A stretch of 11,076 nt of DNA from Minisyncoccota bacterium (lineage in GTDB: Bacteria > Patescibacteriota > Minisyncoccia > UBA6257 > GWB1-50-10). The notes beneath the pieces are model-generated. The model saw only the letters and a program-made list of their open reading frames with translations, searched no databases and was not told where the DNA came from. The position numbers and the translations under genes are program-made. Shown here in pieces: positions 6,336-11,076 of the stretch (the first letter of the stretch is position 1; each line of letters starts with the position of its first letter). The stretch covers positions 1 through 11,076 of the forward strand of contig JAGUWR010000009.1 in the NCBI GenBank assembly GCA_020062265.1. Reading direction: 5' to 3'.

Positions 6336-6847
6336 GAATGATTAAATTATTTAAAAATTTTAAAAATAAAAAAGGCAGTTTTTTAATTGAGTCAATTGTT
6401 TCCGTTAGTTTAGTGGTAATCGGCTTATTGGGGATTCTTGCGCTTGTTACTAAGTCAATTAGTTTAAACAATAACGTTCACGGCCGTTTCATTGCCGCCA
6501 GTTTAGCGGCCGAAGGAATTGAGGTGGTAAAAAATATTATTGATACCAATATTGCTCAAGGTTTTGAATGGGATAGAGGAATTAATAATGGTAATTATTC
6601 GGTTGACTATAATAGCGCTATTTTAGGTGAAATACAACCTAACGGTTGCGGAGAATATCTTTGTTTTGATTCTAACTCGAAGGTCTATAGTCACAGCGGC
6701 GGGGGTAACCCCAGTGTTTTCAAGAGGAGTGTTAGAGTGGCAAAAAACAGTAACGAAATACAAGTTAATTCCATAGTTAGTTGGTTAGTTAAAGGCGCGT
6801 TGTCAACTATTAATGTTGAAGATCGCTTTTATAATTGGCGGCAGTAA
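6332..6847 (+). CDS. GspI/PilV-like minor prepilin
   Basis: A 171-residue prepilin. The start overlaps the previous stop as ATGA (4 bp), which implies coupled translation; an ATG two codons later is a possible alternative. The leader is lysine-rich (about 15 residues), with cleavage predicted at G15/S16 and Glu at +5 (SFLIE); Ser at +1 replaces the usual Phe. The hydrophobic helix runs to about 40. AASLAAEGIEVVKNIIDTN (56-74) is the pattern seen in PilV/GspI-type proteins of this group. Residues near the end (FYNWR) are also typical. C106 and C111 may pair. The gene looks more A+T-rich than pilB and pilT. It is the second of the four tip-complex candidates. Confidence 0.85.
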   Translation: MRMIKLFKNFKNKKGSFLIESIVSVSLVVIGLLGILALVTKSISLNNNVHGRFIAASLAAEGIEVVKNIIDTNIAQGFEWDRGINNGNYSVDYNSAILGEIQPNGCGEYLCFDSNSKVYSHSGGGNPSVFKRSVRVAKNSNEIQVNSIVSWLVKGALSTINVEDRFYNWRQ

Positions 6848-7404
6848 TGAAAAACTTAAAACTTAAAACTTATAACTTAAAACTAAGAAATAGTTTCACC
6901 GTAGTAGAATTGTTAATGGCGATGTCGGTGTTTGCTATTTTAGTGACGATGGCGGTTGGCGTCTTTATCCAAGGACTGCGGAGCCAGCGATTGCTAATCT
7001 ACCTGATGGCGGTCAACAACAACGCCGGGTTGGTGCTGGAGCAGATGGCGAGGGAAATTAGAACGGGATATAAATTTAATTCTAGCGGGGGGTCTCTTAG
7101 CTTCACGAATTTCGAAGGAGAGAATGTGAGTTATAGTTTGGCCGCCGGCCGTATCACTAAAAATAGCATTCATCTTACCGCGCCTGACGCGAACATTAGG
7201 TATTTATCTTTTTTCGTCAATCAACAACAGGGAAATATCTGTAATCCTTGGCGGATTACGATTTTTATGGAAGTGGCATCAAGAAAAATCGGCGTCGTCC
7301 AAACGGCTCCTCTTCAGACAACGGTAAGTTCAAGAGTTCTGCCGGTTGAGGTTCCCGGCACAGCTCCAGATGATGAAGAGATTAGAAGCCAATGCAGTAC
7401 CTGA
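6847..7404 (+). CDS. GspJ/PilW-like minor prepilin with repeat-encoded leader
   Basis: A 185-residue prepilin. The ATG shares one base with the previous stop (TAATG); an in-frame TTG four codons upstream is less likely. The leader is 16 residues, and most of it (residues 2-13) is encoded by a 7-bp tandem repeat. The mature start is FTVVELLMAM with Glu at +5, but the residue before it is Ser16, not the nearly invariant Gly. PilD might still cut after Ser, or processing may be poor. The helix runs to about 42, followed by the NNNAGLVLEQMAREIR segment common in PilW/GspJ-type proteins. C132 and C183 are the only cysteines. It is third in the H-I-J-K-like order. The prepilin call is good; the subtype rests on position plus helix sequence. 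Confidence 0.82.
   Translation: MKNLKLKTYNLKLRNSFTVVELLMAMSVFAILVTMAVGVFIQGLRSQRLLIYLMAVNNNAGLVLEQMAREIRTGYKFNSSGGSLSFTNFEGENVSYSLAAGRITKNSIHLTAPDANIRYLSFFVNQQQGNICNPWRITIFMEVASRKIGVVQTAPLQTTVSSRVLPVEVPGTAPDDEEIRSQCST
6851..6885. repeat. AAAACTT x5 heptamer array after a start codon
   Basis: Five 7-bp units directly after ATGA: AAAACTT three times, ATAACTT, AAAACTA. The fourth unit differs by one base (T at 6873). With the consensus A the codon at 6871-6873 would be an in-frame TAA; it is TAT (Tyr9). ATAACTT is also the reverse complement of AAGTTAT, the unit in the pilB-pilT spacer. A change of one unit would shift the reading frame. Confidence 0.95.
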
Positions 7405-7865
7405 TGAAAAATTACAAATTACAAATTACAAATTACAGATTTGTTAGGGGGCAAGCAATGATTCTCACGACGTTGATGATCGGGGGTTTATTTTTAATGG
7501 CAACAGCTATTGCCGGTCTTTTAATGTTTTACCAGCTTCAGCAGGCCACTGATTTTGGCAATTCAACAATTGCGATTTTTGCCGCCGATGCCAATCTTGA
7601 GCGGGCGATTTACTATTATTTTTACGAGTACCAATATAATCCATATAATCCAGGTCTGTGTTTCCCTCAATCTTGTGATAGTGGGGCGCCGGTAAATCTT
7701 AGTAATGGAGCCAGCGGTTCGTCTAATTTAATCATTCCCCCGCCGGATATAGCGATTTTCTACCCTACGACTACTATTACCGCCATCGGTTTTGATGTGG
7801 GCGGGAGAACTATTCGTCTTTTACAGACAACTCTTCGCCCAACTGCTGAGCCGCTTACTCCATAA
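7404..7865 (+). CDS. GspK/PilX-like minor pilin without Glu5
   Basis: A 153-residue membrane-anchored pilin-like protein. The ATG shares one base with the previous TGA (TGATG); an in-frame ATG at 7392 would overlap further and is less likely. The leader (MKNYKLQITNYRFVRG) is mostly repeat-encoded. A hydrophobic segment follows (about 18-43), then QATDFGNSTIAIFAADANLERAI, matching the PilX-type pattern in which an Ala-rich stretch precedes a conserved acidic residue. If cleavage is at G16/Q17, position +5 is Leu. Lack of Glu5 is a known trait of GspK, the tip pseudopilin. C86 and C91 may form a disulfide. As the last of four, it sits where gspK or pilX is expected. The function is inferred from order and N-terminal pattern. 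Confidence 0.75.
   Translation: MKNYKLQITNYRFVRGQAMILTTLMIGGLFLMATAIAGLLMFYQLQQATDFGNSTIAIFAADANLERAIYYYFYEYQYNPYNPGLCFPQSCDSGAPVNLSNGASGSSNLIIPPPDIAIFYPTTTITAIGFDVGGRTIRLLQTTLRPTAEPLTP
7409..7436. repeat. AAATTAC x4 heptamer array after a start codon
   Basis: Four perfect copies of AAATTAC begin two bases after the ATG and encode leader residues up to Tyr11. This unit contains no stop codon in any forward frame. The layout (ATG, A-tract, heptamers, then the signal-peptide end) is the same as in the gene just upstream, although the unit differs. Unit loss or gain would shift the frame. Confidence 0.95.
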
Positions 7866-7869
7866 GTGA

Positions 7870-10699
<2,830 letters not shown>

Positions 10700-10706
<7 letters not shown>

Positions 10707-11076
10707 CTTTTTCTTTGGCAAAAATTGTTCCGGAAAGAGATTTGGCCTATGCCAAAGAAATAAAAGAAATTAAAGGCAGAATAACTTTTAAAAATGTGGG
10801 TTTTGGTTATAAAAAAGACCAATTAATTCTTAAAAACATCTCTTTTGAAGCTCAACCCGGAGAGACAATAGCGATTGTCGGCAAAAGCGGAGTAGGAAAG
10901 ACTACTTTAACCGACCTGATTGCTAGATATTATTTTCCCCTAAAAGGACAAATTTTAATTGATGATGTTGATATAAAAAAGATAAGATTGAAATTTTTAA
11001 GGGAACAAATGGCTCTGGTGCCTCAGGAAGTTTTGCTTTTTAATGATACGATTAAAAATAATATTCGCTACGGCAA
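10700..11076 (+). pseudogene. ABC transporter ATPase domain, frameshifted from its membrane half
   Basis: This frame opens after a TAA at 10697-10699 and runs to the window end. It encodes the linker and start of a nucleotide-binding domain: GRITFKNVGFGY (10775-10810), ILKNISFEAQPGE, Walker A GKSGVGKT (10880-10903), and the Q-loop Gln at 11024 in LVPQEVLLF, followed by DTIKNNIRYG. The signature motif and Walker B would lie beyond the window. The only early start codons are TTG (10703, 10715), with no ribosome binding site, so it probably is not translated alone. Compared with MsbA-type proteins, roughly 75-80 residues covering TM5 and TM6 are missing between the two parts. This points to an internal deletion not divisible by three. 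Confidence 0.8.

Overview
The window is a type IV pilus gene cluster from a bacterium, followed by an NAD-dependent DNA ligase gene and a broken ABC exporter gene; all genes are on the + strand. Several traits suggest a Patescibacteria/CPR lineage, most likely Parcubacteria-like: compact and overlapping genes, almost no Shine-Dalgarno sequences, pilins with very short leaders, and no secretin or other outer-membrane component in the part visible. This placement is inferred from style and gene content; the window has no rRNA or other marker that proves it.

Layout. 3-1454 is pilB (extension ATPase, 5' end outside the window). 1540-2613 is pilT (retraction ATPase). 2721-3926 is pilC (inner-membrane platform). 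An extended -10 promoter then precedes two tandem, related prepilin genes (4019-4462 and 4462-4896), and pilD (4884-5816), the prepilin peptidase, overlaps the second. A second block starts at a promoter whose -10 box lies only 7 nt before the start codon, which predicts a leaderless mRNA. It holds four small prepilin-like genes (5832-6335, 6332-6847, 6847-7404, 7404-7865) that overlap end to start. Their features and order match the FimT/GspH, PilV/GspI, PilW/GspJ and PilX/GspK minor pilins. ligA (7882-9990) follows after 16 bp. An ABC exporter gene overlaps ligA by 4 bp (9987-10706), but it stops after four membrane segments, and its ATPase domain continues in another frame (10700 to the window end).

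How they work together. PilD cleaves and methylates the prepilins. PilB and PilT power assembly and disassembly on the PilC platform. The two tandem pilins are candidate major subunits, and the four H-I-J-K-like proteins are candidates for the tip/priming complex. Likely uses are DNA uptake, adhesion to a host cell or twitching, but nothing here decides between them.

The most unusual signal is a family of A/T-rich 7-bp tandem repeats, each unit with one G or C. They fill the pilB-pilT, pilT-pilC and pilC-pilin spacers, lie directly after the start codons of two minor pilin genes, and occur in the linker before the LigA BRCT domain. In the spacers they place stop codons in two or all three frames. 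In two coding arrays whose unit contains TAA, the central off-consensus unit differs by one base exactly where the consensus would create an in-frame TAA. In-frame 6-bp and 9-bp repeats also lengthen loops in the first pilin and in PilD.
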